Shown piece by piece: positions 1-9,117 of a stretch of DNA of 64,000 nt. A program made the translations under genes and the position numbers. The DNA comes from Cellulomonas sp. JH27-2 (GTDB lineage: Bacteria; Actinomycetota; Actinomycetes; Actinomycetales; Cellulomonadaceae). The notes below the pieces were generated by a model, which was not told the origin of the DNA, searched no databases, and was given only the letters and a program-made list of their open reading frames with translations. Where the stretch lies: positions 62,001 through 126,000 of the forward strand of contig NZ_JACYFR010000005.1 in NCBI RefSeq assembly GCF_014837175.1, read 5' to 3'. Within the stretch, counting starts at the first letter, position 1. Each line of letters opens with the position of its first letter.

Positions 1-370
1 CCGGCGTCATGTCCGGGTACACCTCGGTGTACGTCCCGTCGAGGTACGCGTCCGCCACCAGGCCGGGTCCGCCGTGGCCCGGACCGATGATGTAGATCGT
101 CGACTGCTGGCGCGCGGCGATGGCGCGGTTGAGGTGCGCGTACAGGAAGTTGAGGCCCGTCGTGGTGCCCCAGTGGCCCAGCAGACGGGGCTTGACGTGG
201 TCACGCGTCAGGGGTTCCCGCAGCAGCGGGTTGTCCAGGAGGTAGATCTGGCCCACCGACAGGTAGTTCGACGCGCGCCACCACTTGTCGATCCTGGCCA
301 GGGTCTCGTCGTCGATCTGACCGCCGCTGCCAGTCCGCCAGGCGGTGGGCTCGGTCGTCGTCGTGCTCAT
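1..370 (-). CDS. xfp: Phosphoketolase (Xfp), N-terminal part, runs off the window
   Basis: N-terminal 123 codons of a thiamine-diphosphate phosphoketolase, which cleaves xylulose-5-P or fructose-6-P with phosphate to acetyl-phosphate. The translated start reads [10 protein letters not shown], then family motifs: [30 protein letters not shown] and the [13 protein letters not shown] block near residues 95-107 (family knowledge: GHWGT and the GPGHGG loop lie at the cofactor site). The ATG at 370 matches the usual family N-terminus. Only the first sixth or so of a roughly 800-residue protein is present, so activity cannot be judged. No clear promoter was recognised in the 280 bases between it and the divergent SURF1 gene. 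Confidence 0.9.
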   Translation of the reverse strand, partial: MSTTTTEPTAWRTGSGGQIDDETLARIDKWWRASNYLSVGQIYLLDNPLLREPLTRDHVKPRLLGHWGTTTGLNFLYAHLNRAIAARQQSTIYIIGPGHGGPGLVADAYLDGTYTEVYPDMTP

Positions 371-651
371 GCGTGCTCCCCGTCGTCGGCCGCCAGGGGT
401 TGTGCCTGACGGTTCGGTTACACCCTCCTGCGCGCCCGCCAAGGTCGACCGGGACCTCGGTCCCCGACGAGCCGCGGCACGTCATGGCACGCACCGTCCA
501 TACAACCGCACATTCGCCTGCGGCGCAGCGGGCGTCGCGCATCTCACGCGACGCGGGCAGTCGAGCCTCTGCGCAGGTCATCTGTGTTTTCGACGACCGT
601 CGCGACGGACCCACCGATCCGGACCGGACCGTCGACGGGTTACCGTGGAAC

Positions 652-1584
652 GTGCCCGATCCCGCGACCGTGACGCCGCCGACCGGCGACCCCGCCGCGC
701 CCGGTCGCGGCGAGGGCGCGTCGACGGGCTTCGAGCCGCCGGTCGCACGACCGGACGAGCGTGGCCTCCCGTCCGATCCGCCGTCGGACCCGTGGGGCGT
801 CGCGCCCCGGCGTCCGCCGACGACGATGCTGCGGGCCGCCGTGCGGCCGCGCATGATCGTGCTGCTCGTCGTCCTGCTGGGAGCCGCCTACGTCTGCGGC
901 AGGCTCGGCGCGTGGCAGCTCGACCGGGCCCAGATCCGGGGAGCCGGCGCCGAGGCGAAGCACGTCGCCGCGCAGATGGCCGCCCCCGCCGTGCCGATCG
1001 ACGAGGTGCTCGCACCCCAGACGTCGTTCCGTGGTGACGCCGTGGGGCGCAAGGTGAGCGCGGTGGGGACGTACGACGCCGACGGGCAGCTGCTGGTGCC
1101 GGACCGCGCGCTCGACGACCGCACCGGCTACCTGATCCTGACGCCGCTGCGGACCGCCGACGGCGTCCTGCCCGTGGTCCGCGCCTGGATCCCGACGCCG
1201 GACCTCGCCTCCGCCCCTCCGCCGGGGACCGTCACCGTCACGGGCTACCTGCAGGCGTCCGAGCAGGCGGGCAGCGGCATCGGCGACGGGCGGACGGACG
1301 CGATCAGCTCGGCCGAGCTGATCGGCACCTGGGGTGGGCCCATCTGGACCGGGTACCTGGTCCTGGCGTCGTCGGACCCGCCGCAGCCCGTGGACCTGGC
1401 CCTGCTGGGGCTGCCGCGCGCCCCCGGCCAGGGGCTCAACATCCAGAACCTCGCCTACGCCGCGCAGTGGTGGATCTTCGGCTCCTTCGCCGTGCTCCTG
1501 TGGCTGCGGCTGGTGCGCGACGAGGCACGCGGCGACTCCGACGACGACACGGATGACCGTGAGGCGGCACCCTCCGCAGGCTGA
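652..1584 (+). CDS. SURF1-family cytochrome oxidase assembly protein
   Basis: SURF1 family proteins help assemble aa3-type cytochrome c oxidase and insert its haem. The product has an N-terminal membrane segment (MIVLLVVLLGAAYVCGRL) followed by GAWQLDRAQ, equivalent to the family's WQ-R motif, an external central domain with a VPDRALDDRTGYLILTPL stretch, and a second membrane segment near the C-terminus (AQWWIFGSFAVLLWLRL), ending in an acidic tail. I place the start at GTG 652 because a TACCGT box lies five bases upstream. An ATG at 826, directly before the first membrane segment, is the alternative and would remove a 58-residue Pro/Asp-rich extension. No oxidase subunits lie in this window. 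Confidence 0.8.
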   Translation: MPDPATVTPPTGDPAAPGRGEGASTGFEPPVARPDERGLPSDPPSDPWGVAPRRPPTTMLRAAVRPRMIVLLVVLLGAAYVCGRLGAWQLDRAQIRGAGAEAKHVAAQMAAPAVPIDEVLAPQTSFRGDAVGRKVSAVGTYDADGQLLVPDRALDDRTGYLILTPLRTADGVLPVVRAWIPTPDLASAPPPGTVTVTGYLQASEQAGSGIGDGRTDAISSAELIGTWGGPIWTGYLVLASSDPPQPVDLALLGLPRAPGQGLNIQNLAYAAQWWIFGSFAVLLWLRLVRDEARGDSDDDTDDREAAPSAG

Positions 1585-1591
1585 GGGCTGA

Positions 1592-2023
1592 TCAGCGTTC
1601 GGGCGGGCGGCGCCGCAGCTGTTTGACGCTGCGACGCCGTTGCTCGTCGGCCTTGCGGCGCTCGCGGGACGCGCGGCTCGGGCGGGCGGCGCGTCGCGGG
1701 GGCCCCGGGGGAGCAAGGGCCTCGTCGAGCAGTGCCGTGATGCGAGCGACCGCGGCCTCGCGGTTGCGCAGCTGCGAGCGGTGCTCGGAGGCGGCGACGG
1801 TGAGGATCTCGTCGTGCAGCCGATGGGCCAGTCGCACGACGGCGCGCTCACGCTGGGCCTCGCTCGCCCAGGCGATGCCGTCCAGGTCCACGGACAGCTC
1901 CACGCGGGAGTCGGTCGTGTTCACGCCCTGCCCTCCCGGTCCGCTCGAGCGCGAGAAGCGCCACGCGAGGGCGTCGTCGGGCACGACGACACCCCCGCGC
2001 AGCACGATCAGACCGGGTGTCAC
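1592..2023 (-). CDS. arfB: ArfB/YaeJ-type peptidyl-tRNA hydrolase (ribosome rescue)
   Basis: A 143-residue class I release-factor-like protein lacking codon-recognition domains. It carries the catalytic loop SSGPGGQGVNTTDSRVEL (GGQ motif around residue 30) and a strongly basic C-terminal tail rich in Arg and Lys, which in ArfB homologues enters the empty mRNA channel of stalled ribosomes. Established function of the family is hydrolysis of peptidyl-tRNA on non-stop ribosomes. The start is GTG 2023, seven bases after the stop of the upstream ABC gene, so it is probably the last gene of that operon. It is convergent with SURF1, with only seven bases between the two stop codons. Confidence 0.88.
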   Translation of the reverse strand: MTPGLIVLRGGVVVPDDALAWRFSRSSGPGGQGVNTTDSRVELSVDLDGIAWASEAQRERAVVRLAHRLHDEILTVAASEHRSQLRNREAAVARITALLDEALAPPGPPRRAARPSRASRERRKADEQRRRSVKQLRRRPPER

Positions 2024-2030
2024 GTCCGGC

Positions 2031-3770
2031 TCACGCCTGCTCGTGCTGCCAGCTGTGCCACAGCGCGGCATAGTCGCCACCGGCGGCCACGAGCTCGTCG
2101 TGCGGGCCGATCTCGCTGATCCGACCGCCGTCGACCACGGCGACGCGGTCGGCGTCGTGCGCGGTGTGCAGGCGGTGGGCGATGGCGACGACCGTGCGGC
2201 CCTCGAGCACACCGTTGAGCGAGCGCTCCAGGTGTCGGGCGGCGCGCGGGTCCAGCAGGGACGTCGCCTCGTCGAGCACGAGCGTGTGCGGGTCGAGCAG
2301 CACCAGCCGCGCCAGGGCGATCTGCTGCGCCTGGGCGGGCGTCAGCGGTGCCCCGCCGGAGCCCACCTCGGTCGACAGTCCGTCGGGCAGCGCGTCGACC
2401 CAGCCGCGGGCGTCGACCGCGTCGAGCGCACGCAGCAGCTCGGCGTCGTCCGCACCCTCGTCGGCCAGGCGCAGGTTGTCCGCGAGCGTCCCGACGAACA
2501 CGTGGTGCTCCTGCGTCACGAGCGCGACGTGGCCGCGCAGCTCGTCGAGCGGCAGGTCCACCAACGGCACGCCGCCGACGGTCACCGAGCCGCCCGTGGG
2601 CGGGTGGATGCCCGCGAGCATGCGGCCCAGCGTCGACTTGCCGGCTCCCGACGGACCGACGACGGCCAGCCGCTCGCCGGCCGCCAGGTCCAGGTCGATC
2701 GAGTGCAGCACGTCGTGACCCTCGCGGTAGGCGTACCGCAGACCGCGCGCGGCGATGTCCTCGTCGGCGGGCTGCGCCGGGCGCTCGACCCGGTCGGTCT
2801 CCACGAGCTGGACGCCGACGATGCGCGCGAGCGACGTGGCCGCCACCTGGATCTCGTCGACCCAGAAGATCAGCTCCCACACCGGGCCGGTGACCTGGTA
2901 CGTGTAGAGCACGATCGTGGTGACGGTGCCGAGCGTGACGTAGTCGTTCGAAGCGAGGTACCCGCCCCACACCAGCACGGCCACGGGCGCCAGCACGAAC
3001 GCGAGGTCGACCGCCGGGAACAGGATCGTGCGCAGGCGCAGCGTCGCCTTCTCGGCCACGAACGCCTCGCTGAGGTCCGTGTTCACGCGGCCCATGCGCC
3101 GCTTTCCCAGGCGCAGCGCGTCGACCGTCCGGGCGCCCTCGACGGACTCCGTGATGGTCCCGTTGAGCGCCGCGTACGCGGCCGACTCGCGCTGGTAGGC
3201 GGGAGTCGCGCGCTTGAGGTACCAGCGCACCACGGCGACCATCGTCGGCACGCCTACGAACATCGCGATCGCGACCAGCGGCGACATGATCAGCGTCGCG
3301 ATCACCGTCAGCGTGATGGTCACGACAGCGACGATCACGCGCGGCACGCCGAACCGCACCGCGTGCTGGAGCCGGTTGATGTCGTTCGTCGTGCGCGAGA
3401 CGAGGTCGCCCGTGCCCGCACGCTCCACGGTGGACAGCGGCAGCGAGGTGACCGTCTCGATGAACTCCTCGCGCAGCTGGGCGAAGACCATCTCGCCGAA
3501 CACCATCGACGACCGCTGGGCGAACCGGATGAGCACCGTCTGCGCGAGCACGGCGGCGGCGCCGACCGCGATGAGCGTGTCCACGTACCCCGTCGTCGTG
3601 CCGTCGGCGACGGCGTCGACCAGGCGACCCAGCAGCCACGGACCGGCCAGGCCGGCAATCGCCGCGAGCGTGTGCAGCGCCGCGATCCTGGTCAGCGGGC
3701 GGCGGTGGAGGCGGAAGAGGTGGCGGGTGTAGGCGCGCACCTGCGCGGAGTCCGCGATGGGCAGCTTCAC
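2031..3770 (-). CDS. ABC exporter half-transporter, subunit with intact Walker motifs
   Basis: Fused membrane domain (about residues 1-310) and nucleotide-binding domain of the type IV ABC exporter family. Near residue 370 the Walker A is intact (GPSGAGKST) and near 493 the Walker B is intact (LVLDEATSLLD). The signature motif, normally LSGGQ, is replaced by LTPAQ near residue 474. The start GTG 3770 overlaps the upstream half-transporter's stop by four bases (GTGA), so the two are translationally coupled and almost certainly form a heterodimer. The partner has the opposite defects, giving one canonical and one degenerate ATP site. Substrate is unknown; lipids, peptides or drugs are possible for the family. 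Confidence 0.87.
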   Translation of the reverse strand: MKLPIADSAQVRAYTRHLFRLHRRPLTRIAALHTLAAIAGLAGPWLLGRLVDAVADGTTTGYVDTLIAVGAAAVLAQTVLIRFAQRSSMVFGEMVFAQLREEFIETVTSLPLSTVERAGTGDLVSRTTNDINRLQHAVRFGVPRVIVAVVTITLTVIATLIMSPLVAIAMFVGVPTMVAVVRWYLKRATPAYQRESAAYAALNGTITESVEGARTVDALRLGKRRMGRVNTDLSEAFVAEKATLRLRTILFPAVDLAFVLAPVAVLVWGGYLASNDYVTLGTVTTIVLYTYQVTGPVWELIFWVDEIQVAATSLARIVGVQLVETDRVERPAQPADEDIAARGLRYAYREGHDVLHSIDLDLAAGERLAVVGPSGAGKSTLGRMLAGIHPPTGGSVTVGGVPLVDLPLDELRGHVALVTQEHHVFVGTLADNLRLADEGADDAELLRALDAVDARGWVDALPDGLSTEVGSGGAPLTPAQAQQIALARLVLLDPHTLVLDEATSLLDPRAARHLERSLNGVLEGRTVVAIAHRLHTAHDADRVAVVDGGRISEIGPHDELVAAGGDYAALWHSWQHEQA

Positions 3771-5686
3771 GACCGGCCTCCTGTCCTGGGTGGTGTCGTC
3801 GGGTCGAGCTCGTGGTCGTCGAGGTCGTCGTCGAAGGTCGCGAGCAGCTCGTCGAAGGCCTCGTCGGCGATCGGGTCGTCGTCCGTGCCGGCCGCGTCGA
3901 GCGCACGTCCGTCGACAGCATCTGTGATGATCGTGACGCCGTCGGCGGGCGTGCTGTCGTCGAGCCGGCGCCCGACGACGCGGTGGTAGGCAGGCGCCCA
4001 CGGTTCGGCGGACTCGAGCAGCGTGGCGTGCGTGCCGCTCGCGACCAGGACACCGTCCTGCACGAACTGCACCTCGTCGACGTGGTCGAGCACGAGCGGG
4101 GACGCGGTCACGACGAGCGTCGTCCGGCCGCCGCGCGCGTCCACGAGGCGCGCGGCGATCCGCGCCTCGGTGTGCGCGTCGACGGCGGACGTCGGCTCGA
4201 CGAGCACCAGGATCTCCGGGTCCAGCAGGAGCGCGCGCGCCAGGGCGACGCGCTGGCGCTGCCCGCCGGACAGCGAACGCCCCTTCTCCGGCAGCTCGCC
4301 CGCCAGTCCTCCCGGCGTGGAGTCGACCACGTCGTGCGCGTCCGCCAGTGCGATGGCGCGCAGCAGACGCTCCTCGTCCTGCGGGCCGTGCACGTCCAGC
4401 TCGGCGGCCAGCGTGCCGGAGAACAGGTGCGGCGTCGCCTCGGCGACCACCACCCGCTCGCGCAGCGCGGTCTTGTCGAGGTCGGCCAGCGGCGTGCCGC
4501 CCAGCGTGACAGGGGTCGATGCCTCCGCCTCGTCGTCGAACCGACCCAGGCGCGTCGCGATGCGCGCTGACTCGTCGGGATCGGCGCTCACGAGCGCGAC
4601 CAGGCGGCCCGCGTCGACGTGGACACCGCTGGTGGTGTCGACGAGCGGTGCTCCGGCCGCCGGCATGGGGGCCTTGCCCGGCGTCGCGCCCGACGACGGC
4701 ACCACGCGCAGCACGTTGATGACCTTGCCGGCACCCACGTGTGCGCGGGTCGCGGCCTGGACCATCATGGTCGCGTTCTGGACGGGCCAGCCGAGGAACG
4801 CCGCGTAGCCGTACGTCGTGACGAGCTGACCCGCCGTGATGGTGCCGTCGATCGCCATGTGCGCGCCGAGCCAGACCAGCACGACGACGAACGCGCCGGG
4901 CAGCAGCACCTGCAGGGCGTCGAGCCACGACTGCGTGCCCGCGACGTCGACGCCGCGCTCACGGACGCGCTGCGACTGCTCGCGGTACCGCGCGTTGAAC
5001 ACGCCTTCGCCCCCGATCCCCCGCAGGATGCGCAGGCCCGAGACGGTGTCCGAGCCGAGTGTCGTCAGGCGGCCGGACGCGTCGCGCTGGGCGACCTGAC
5101 GGCGCTGCAGCGGGCGGATGAGCGCCGCGAGACTCACGGCTACGGCGGGCAGGCCCAGGATCACGACGAGGCCGAGCGGCACCGAGATCCGCAGCATGAG
5201 GACCGCGGCGATGCCGTAGGCGACGATGCTGCCGACGAAGCGCGCGAGCACCGCGAACAGCTCACCGACGCGCAGGGCGTCGTTGGCGACGGCCGAGACG
5301 ACCTCACCCGTGGGCAGCTCGGCCGTGATGGCGTGACCCGAGCGGGACACGGTCCGGCCGACGAGCTGGGACGACGTGAACGAGGCCCGCAACCAGTTCG
5401 CGACGTCGTACCGGTGCCCGACCGCTCCGGCGGCGGCGCTGACGAGACCGAGGAACCCGAGCAGGGCCGCAGAGCGCCACAGGTCGGCGCCGAACCCGTG
5501 GGCCAGGCCGGAGTCGATGGCGTGCCCCGTGAGCAGGGGGAGGGCCGCCTGGCACGCGAAGAGCACGATCCCCAGCAGCACGGCGACGCCGAGGATCCCC
5601 CACTGGCGGAGCGTCAGCCACCACAGGTAGCGGACGGGTCCGGACAGCGGCGGGTTGCCGGGGTCGTCGAGGGGGAGATTTCGCAC
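3767..5686 (-). CDS. ABC exporter half-transporter, subunit with degenerate ATP site
   Basis: A 639-residue half-transporter: six-helix membrane domain in the first 320 residues, then an ATPase domain. The expected P-loop near residue 365 reads LVALVSADPDESARIATRL and lacks the GxxGxGKS/T consensus. The Walker B near 490 reads LVLVEPTSAVD, with Val in place of the Asp but the following Glu kept. The signature LSGGQRQRVALARAL near 471 is intact. It can therefore supply a signature motif to its partner's Walker A but probably cannot bind ATP normally itself. Start is GTG 5686. It is the first gene of an operon with the second half-transporter and arfB, and is divergent from guaA. Confidence 0.87.
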   Translation of the reverse strand: MRNLPLDDPGNPPLSGPVRYLWWLTLRQWGILGVAVLLGIVLFACQAALPLLTGHAIDSGLAHGFGADLWRSAALLGFLGLVSAAAGAVGHRYDVANWLRASFTSSQLVGRTVSRSGHAITAELPTGEVVSAVANDALRVGELFAVLARFVGSIVAYGIAAVLMLRISVPLGLVVILGLPAVAVSLAALIRPLQRRQVAQRDASGRLTTLGSDTVSGLRILRGIGGEGVFNARYREQSQRVRERGVDVAGTQSWLDALQVLLPGAFVVVLVWLGAHMAIDGTITAGQLVTTYGYAAFLGWPVQNATMMVQAATRAHVGAGKVINVLRVVPSSGATPGKAPMPAAGAPLVDTTSGVHVDAGRLVALVSADPDESARIATRLGRFDDEAEASTPVTLGGTPLADLDKTALRERVVVAEATPHLFSGTLAAELDVHGPQDEERLLRAIALADAHDVVDSTPGGLAGELPEKGRSLSGGQRQRVALARALLLDPEILVLVEPTSAVDAHTEARIAARLVDARGGRTTLVVTASPLVLDHVDEVQFVQDGVLVASGTHATLLESAEPWAPAYHRVVGRRLDDSTPADGVTIITDAVDGRALDAAGTDDDPIADEAFDELLATFDDDLDDHELDPTTPPRTGGRS

Positions 5687-5857
5687 CCGTCAACGTTACG
5701 TGGCGGTACCGACACGACCCGAACCCTTTTCCGAGGCTGACGCCGTAGACGGACCGAACGGGCCGTTGCCCGCCTGGCTACCCCCTTGGGTCCCCCGAAG
5801 GGGCCGGCGCGGTGGACGGTGGCCGAGCGCGCGCCCGCGCCCGACTACCCTGGGGCG

Positions 5858-7429
5858 GTGACTTCCGAGCCGCAGACCTCCCACAGGCCCGTTCTCGTCG
5901 TCGACTTCGGCGCGCAGTACGCGCAGCTCATCGCGCGCCGCGTGCGCGAGGCCAGCGTGTACTCCGAGATCGTCCCCCACACGGCCTCCGTGGCGGACCT
6001 GCTCGCCAAGGACCCCGCGGCGATCATCCTGTCCGGCGGCCCGTCCTCGGTCTACGCCGACGGCGCCCCGTTCGTCGACCCCGCCCTGTTCGAGGCGGGG
6101 GTGCCGGTCCTCGGCATCTGCTACGGCTTCCAGGCCATGGCGGCCGCGCTCGGTGGGACCGTCGCGCAGACGGGCCAGCGTGAGTACGGCGGGACGGCCG
6201 TCGAGGTCACGACGTCCGGCACGGTCCTGTCCGGCAGTCCCGAGCAGCAGACCGTGTGGATGAGCCACGGCGACGCGGTGCACGCCGCGCCCGACGGGTT
6301 CGAGGTGCTGGCCACGTCCGCGGGTTCGCCCGTCGCGGCGTTCGAGGACCGCGAGCGGCGCCTGTTCGGCGTGCAGTGGCACCCCGAGGTCAAGCACTCG
6401 CCGCTCGGCCAGAAGGCCCTCGAGAACTTCCTGTACTCCGGTGCCGGCCTCGCGCCCGACTGGAACCCCGGCAACGTCGTCGCCGAGCAGGTGGACCGCA
6501 TCCGCGCCCAGGTCGGCGACGCACGCGTCATCTGCGGGCTGTCCGGTGGCGTCGACTCCTCCGTCGCCGCGGCGCTCGTCCAGAAGGCCGTCGGCAGCCA
6601 GCTGACCTGCGTCTTCGTCGACCACGGGCTGCTGCGCTCCGGCGAGGCGGAGCAGGTGGAGGTCGACTTCGTCGCGTCCACCGGTGTCCAGCTGAAGGTC
6701 GTCGACGCGCGCGAGCGGTTCCTCACCGCGCTCGCGGGCCACACCGACCCCGAGACCAAGCGCAAGATCATCGGCCGCGAGTTCATCCGCGTGTTCGAGG
6801 ACGCGGCGCGCGAGATCGTCGATGGCAGCGACGAGGAGGTCAAGTTCCTCGTGCAGGGCACGCTGTACCCGGACGTCGTCGAGTCCGGCGGCGGCGAGGG
6901 GGCCGCGAACATCAAGTCGCACCACAACGTGGGCGGCCTGCCCGACGACCTGCAGTTCGAGCTCGTCGAGCCGCTGCGCGCGCTGTTCAAGGACGAGGTC
7001 CGCGCGGTCGGCCTGGAGCTCGGGGTACCCGAGGGCATCGTCTGGCGCCAGCCGTTCCCCGGCCCCGGCCTGGGCATCCGCATCATCGGCGAGGTCACCG
7101 CCGAGCGCCTCGACATCCTGCGCGCGGCCGACGTCATCGCCCGCGAGGAGCTGACCAGGGCCGGCCTGGACCGCGACATCTGGCAGTGCCCTGTGGTGCT
7201 GCTCGCCGACGTGCGCTCGGTGGGCGTGCAGGGCGACGGCCGGACCTACGGCCACCCGATCGTGCTGCGGCCCGTCTCGTCCGAGGACGCGATGACGGCC
7301 GACTGGACGCGACTGCCCTACGACGTGCTGGCGACCATCTCCACCCGCATCACCAACGAGGTGCCTGAGGTCAACCGCGTCGTGCTCGACGTGACGAGCA
7401 AGCCGCCGGGCACGATCGAGTGGGAGTGA
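5858..7429 (+). CDS. guaA: GMP synthase (glutamine-hydrolysing)
   Basis: Converts XMP, ATP and glutamine to GMP, the last step of guanylate synthesis. The class I amidotransferase domain occupies about residues 1-195, with nucleophile Cys88 in GICYGFQ and a HPE triad in VQWHPEV. The ATP-pyrophosphatase domain follows, with P-loop SGGVDSS at 229-235, then the dimerisation domain with [13 protein letters not shown] and the terminal PPGTIEWE, which is diagnostic. Start is GTG 5858: TACCCT lies six bases upstream and no Shine-Dalgarno is visible, so the mRNA is probably leaderless. At 523 residues the length is normal. Confidence 0.97.
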   Translation: MTSEPQTSHRPVLVVDFGAQYAQLIARRVREASVYSEIVPHTASVADLLAKDPAAIILSGGPSSVYADGAPFVDPALFEAGVPVLGICYGFQAMAAALGGTVAQTGQREYGGTAVEVTTSGTVLSGSPEQQTVWMSHGDAVHAAPDGFEVLATSAGSPVAAFEDRERRLFGVQWHPEVKHSPLGQKALENFLYSGAGLAPDWNPGNVVAEQVDRIRAQVGDARVICGLSGGVDSSVAAALVQKAVGSQLTCVFVDHGLLRSGEAEQVEVDFVASTGVQLKVVDARERFLTALAGHTDPETKRKIIGREFIRVFEDAAREIVDGSDEEVKFLVQGTLYPDVVESGGGEGAANIKSHHNVGGLPDDLQFELVEPLRALFKDEVRAVGLELGVPEGIVWRQPFPGPGLGIRIIGEVTAERLDILRAADVIAREELTRAGLDRDIWQCPVVLLADVRSVGVQGDGRTYGHPIVLRPVSSEDAMTADWTRLPYDVLATISTRITNEVPEVNRVVLDVTSKPPGTIEWE

Positions 7430-7455
7430 GCACCCCCACACCCTGAGGTGGGCCG

Positions 7456-7478
7456 GATCGCGTCGGGACGGCGCGATC
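7456..7478 (+). terminator. Weak hairpin after guaA
   Basis: Inverted repeat GATCGCG / CGCGATC with a nine-base loop, 27 bases after the guaA stop and before the next co-directional gene. There is no T tract, so termination is a guess; it could also be a mere palindrome. Confidence 0.3.
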
Positions 7479-7517
7479 GTCGGTGAGAATCGCAGGGACG
7501 ATCGAGAGGAACCACCC

Positions 7518-7982
7518 GTGAGCGAGACTCCCACCGGCGCGCCCGAGCCGACCCCCGCCGCTTCGTCGGCCGCGCCTGCTCCTGCGTCCGCGACCGCCGC
7601 ACCTGCTGTCCGACCGGCCGACGCCGCGTGGGCGCGCAAGGCCCGCGGCGCCCTGCAGCGGTATCGCGTCATGGCGTGGATCACCGGCACGATGCTGCTC
7701 CTGCTCACCGTCGTCGTGCTGCTGAAGTACGTGTTCCACGCACCGGGCTGGGACACCGAGGGGGACTGGCGCAACGACCTCGGCAAGTACATCGCCATGG
7801 CGCACGGCTGGATCTACGTCGTGTACCTGTTCACGGTCGCGCACCTGTGGGCGACCATGCGCTGGCGCCTCGGCCGACTCACCACGCTCGCCGCCGCCGG
7901 CGTCGTGCCCGTCATGTCGTTCATCCTCGAGCGCAAGGCGCACGCGCAGGCCCTCGCGCGCATCGAGGCCGCCGAGCGCTGA
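7518..7982 (+). CDS. DUF3817 integral membrane protein
   Basis: A 154-residue protein with an Ala/Pro-rich N-terminal 40 residues and three membrane segments in the remainder (MAWITGTMLLLLTVVVLLKYV; a central AHGWIYVVYLFTVAHLW segment; a third at TTLAAAGVVPVMSFILE). The HGWIYVVYL pattern and the ExKAHAQ end match the DUF3817 family common in actinobacteria, whose function is not known to me. Start GTG 7518 has GAGAGGA nine bases upstream. It often follows guaA in actinobacteria, but no functional link is established. Confidence 0.75.
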   Translation: MSETPTGAPEPTPAASSAAPAPASATAAPAVRPADAAWARKARGALQRYRVMAWITGTMLLLLTVVVLLKYVFHAPGWDTEGDWRNDLGKYIAMAHGWIYVVYLFTVAHLWATMRWRLGRLTTLAAAGVVPVMSFILERKAHAQALARIEAAER

Positions 7983-8046
7983 CCGCGCGAGCGCACCACG
8001 CCGCCGCATTCGCGTCGCCGCGGCGCGCGGCGACAATTGTGCCGAT

Positions 8047-8073
8047 TCGACACGCATTCGGTGCATGTGTCGA
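8047..8073. promoter_or_regulatory. Inverted repeat TCGACACGCA...TGCATGTGTCGA
   Basis: An imperfect inverted repeat, arms TCGACACGCA and TGCATGTGTCGA around a five-base centre, 114 bases ahead of the membrane-protein gene that starts at 8187. It may be an operator or an mRNA stem. No matching copy was seen elsewhere in the window. Confidence 0.35.
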
Positions 8074-8186
8074 TACAGTCGACCTGCAGTGATGCATCCA
8101 CGGGGGCCGTCACGACCCTCGCCGGACCCGGTCCCGGGTCCGGGTTTCGCGTAGCGAGTGTTCGCGTCGATGGAAGGAACCGGGTC

Positions 8187-9026
8187 ATGGCGGCATCTGG
8201 CAAGGGCAAGTCAGGCGGGGTCAAGGGCATCGGGCTCCTGACGATCATCTTCGGCATCATCTTCGTGGTCGCGGGCGCGGTCACGTGGGGTGCGATCACG
8301 ACGAACCTGGGTGCCGAGAAGATCACGGTCTCCGACGATGCGGAGGCCTTCCAGGGGCAGCTCGTCGACACGCCGTGGGAGGCCTGGGTCCAGGCCGACG
8401 TGATCGACAAGCACGCCACGGAGATCGGCGGTGGCAAGACGTACGCCGAGCTGCCGCAGGACGACCCGAACCGTGACACGGTGATGACGGCCTCCTTCCT
8501 GCGCGCCTCGCTGTTCACGTCCGTCGTGGCCTTCGGCGTCGCGCTGCTCGTGGTCGGCATCGGCGTGGTCCTGCTGTTCCTCGGCTTCGCGCTGCGCAAG
8601 GTGGGGTCGCGGCTCGCGGACATCGACGGAGCAGCTGTTCCGGTCGCAGCATCTGGGCCTGCCCCCGCACCTGCCCCCGTCGCTGCTGCTCCGGTCGCCG
8701 CGCCCGCCGCTGCCCCGGTTGCTGCGGCGCCGGCACCTGCCGCGCCGCCCGCGCCTGCGGAGTCCGCGCCCGCGCCCACCCGCGTCGTCCCCGCTGGGAG
8801 CCCCGACCCCGTGGCACCCAGCGGTACGGCGGCCGGAGCCCCCGACCCGGTGGTCTCGCCCGTGACGTCGCACGCGTCCGAGGCGCCGGCAGCCGAGACG
8901 CGCGCCGCTCCCGCCGCGGACGAGCCGGCCAATGTCTCGGACGCCCCCGCTGCGGACGGCCCGCCCCGGTCGTCGACCCCGAGCCACCTGGCCGACGAGT
9001 CCCAGGACAAGCCGCCGGCGGTCTGA
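8187..9026 (+). CDS. Membrane protein with two helices and Ala/Pro-rich tail (often misnamed LigA)
   Basis: A 279-residue protein. The first 145 residues hold two membrane segments (GIGLLTIIFGIIFVVAGAVTW and TSVVAFGVALLVVGIGVVLLFLGFAL) around an external loop with the conserved GGKTYAELPQDDPNRDTVM and ASFLRASLFTSVVAFGVA sequences. The last 130 residues are low-complexity Ala/Pro/Val. Actinobacterial homologues are widely annotated 'aromatic ring-opening dioxygenase LigA', but nothing in the sequence supports an enzyme, and I would not propagate that name. Start ATG 8187 has GGAAGGA upstream. Role unknown. Confidence 0.75.
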   Translation: MAASGKGKSGGVKGIGLLTIIFGIIFVVAGAVTWGAITTNLGAEKITVSDDAEAFQGQLVDTPWEAWVQADVIDKHATEIGGGKTYAELPQDDPNRDTVMTASFLRASLFTSVVAFGVALLVVGIGVVLLFLGFALRKVGSRLADIDGAAVPVAASGPAPAPAPVAAAPVAAPAAAPVAAAPAPAAPPAPAESAPAPTRVVPAGSPDPVAPSGTAAGAPDPVVSPVTSHASEAPAAETRAAPAADEPANVSDAPAADGPPRSSTPSHLADESQDKPPAV

Positions 9027-9033
9027 CGCCGTT

Positions 9034-9081
9034 CACGACGACGGGCGGCCGTCCCTCATGGGATGGTCGCCCGTCGTCGTG
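9034..9081. terminator. Strong bidirectional hairpin between convergent genes
   Basis: Perfect 14-base arms (CACGACGACGGGCG / CGCCCGTCGTCGTG) extended inward by CCGTCCC / GGGATGG with one mismatch, between the stop at 9026 and the minus-strand stop at 9118. No T run, as is common in high-GC actinobacteria. Confidence 0.7.
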
Positions 9082-9117
9082 CTGTGCCCTGGTGACCTTC
9101 GGCGGCAACCCGCTGGT

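Noticed and set aside
1623..3989. A 788-codon plus-strand frame opposite arfB and the ABC genes
   Set aside because: Antisense to genes with clear ABC and GGQ motifs; its translation is Arg/Gln/His-rich without any recognisable fold.
5791..5812. CCCCTT / AAGGGG inverted repeat ahead of guaA as a riboswitch or attenuator
   Set aside because: Only six-base arms, and it lies upstream of the TACCCT box, so it would not be in the guaA transcript.
8187..9026. Name 'aromatic ring-opening dioxygenase LigA'
   Set aside because: Homologues often carry this label, but the protein is a two-helix membrane protein with a low-complexity tail and no dioxygenase residues.
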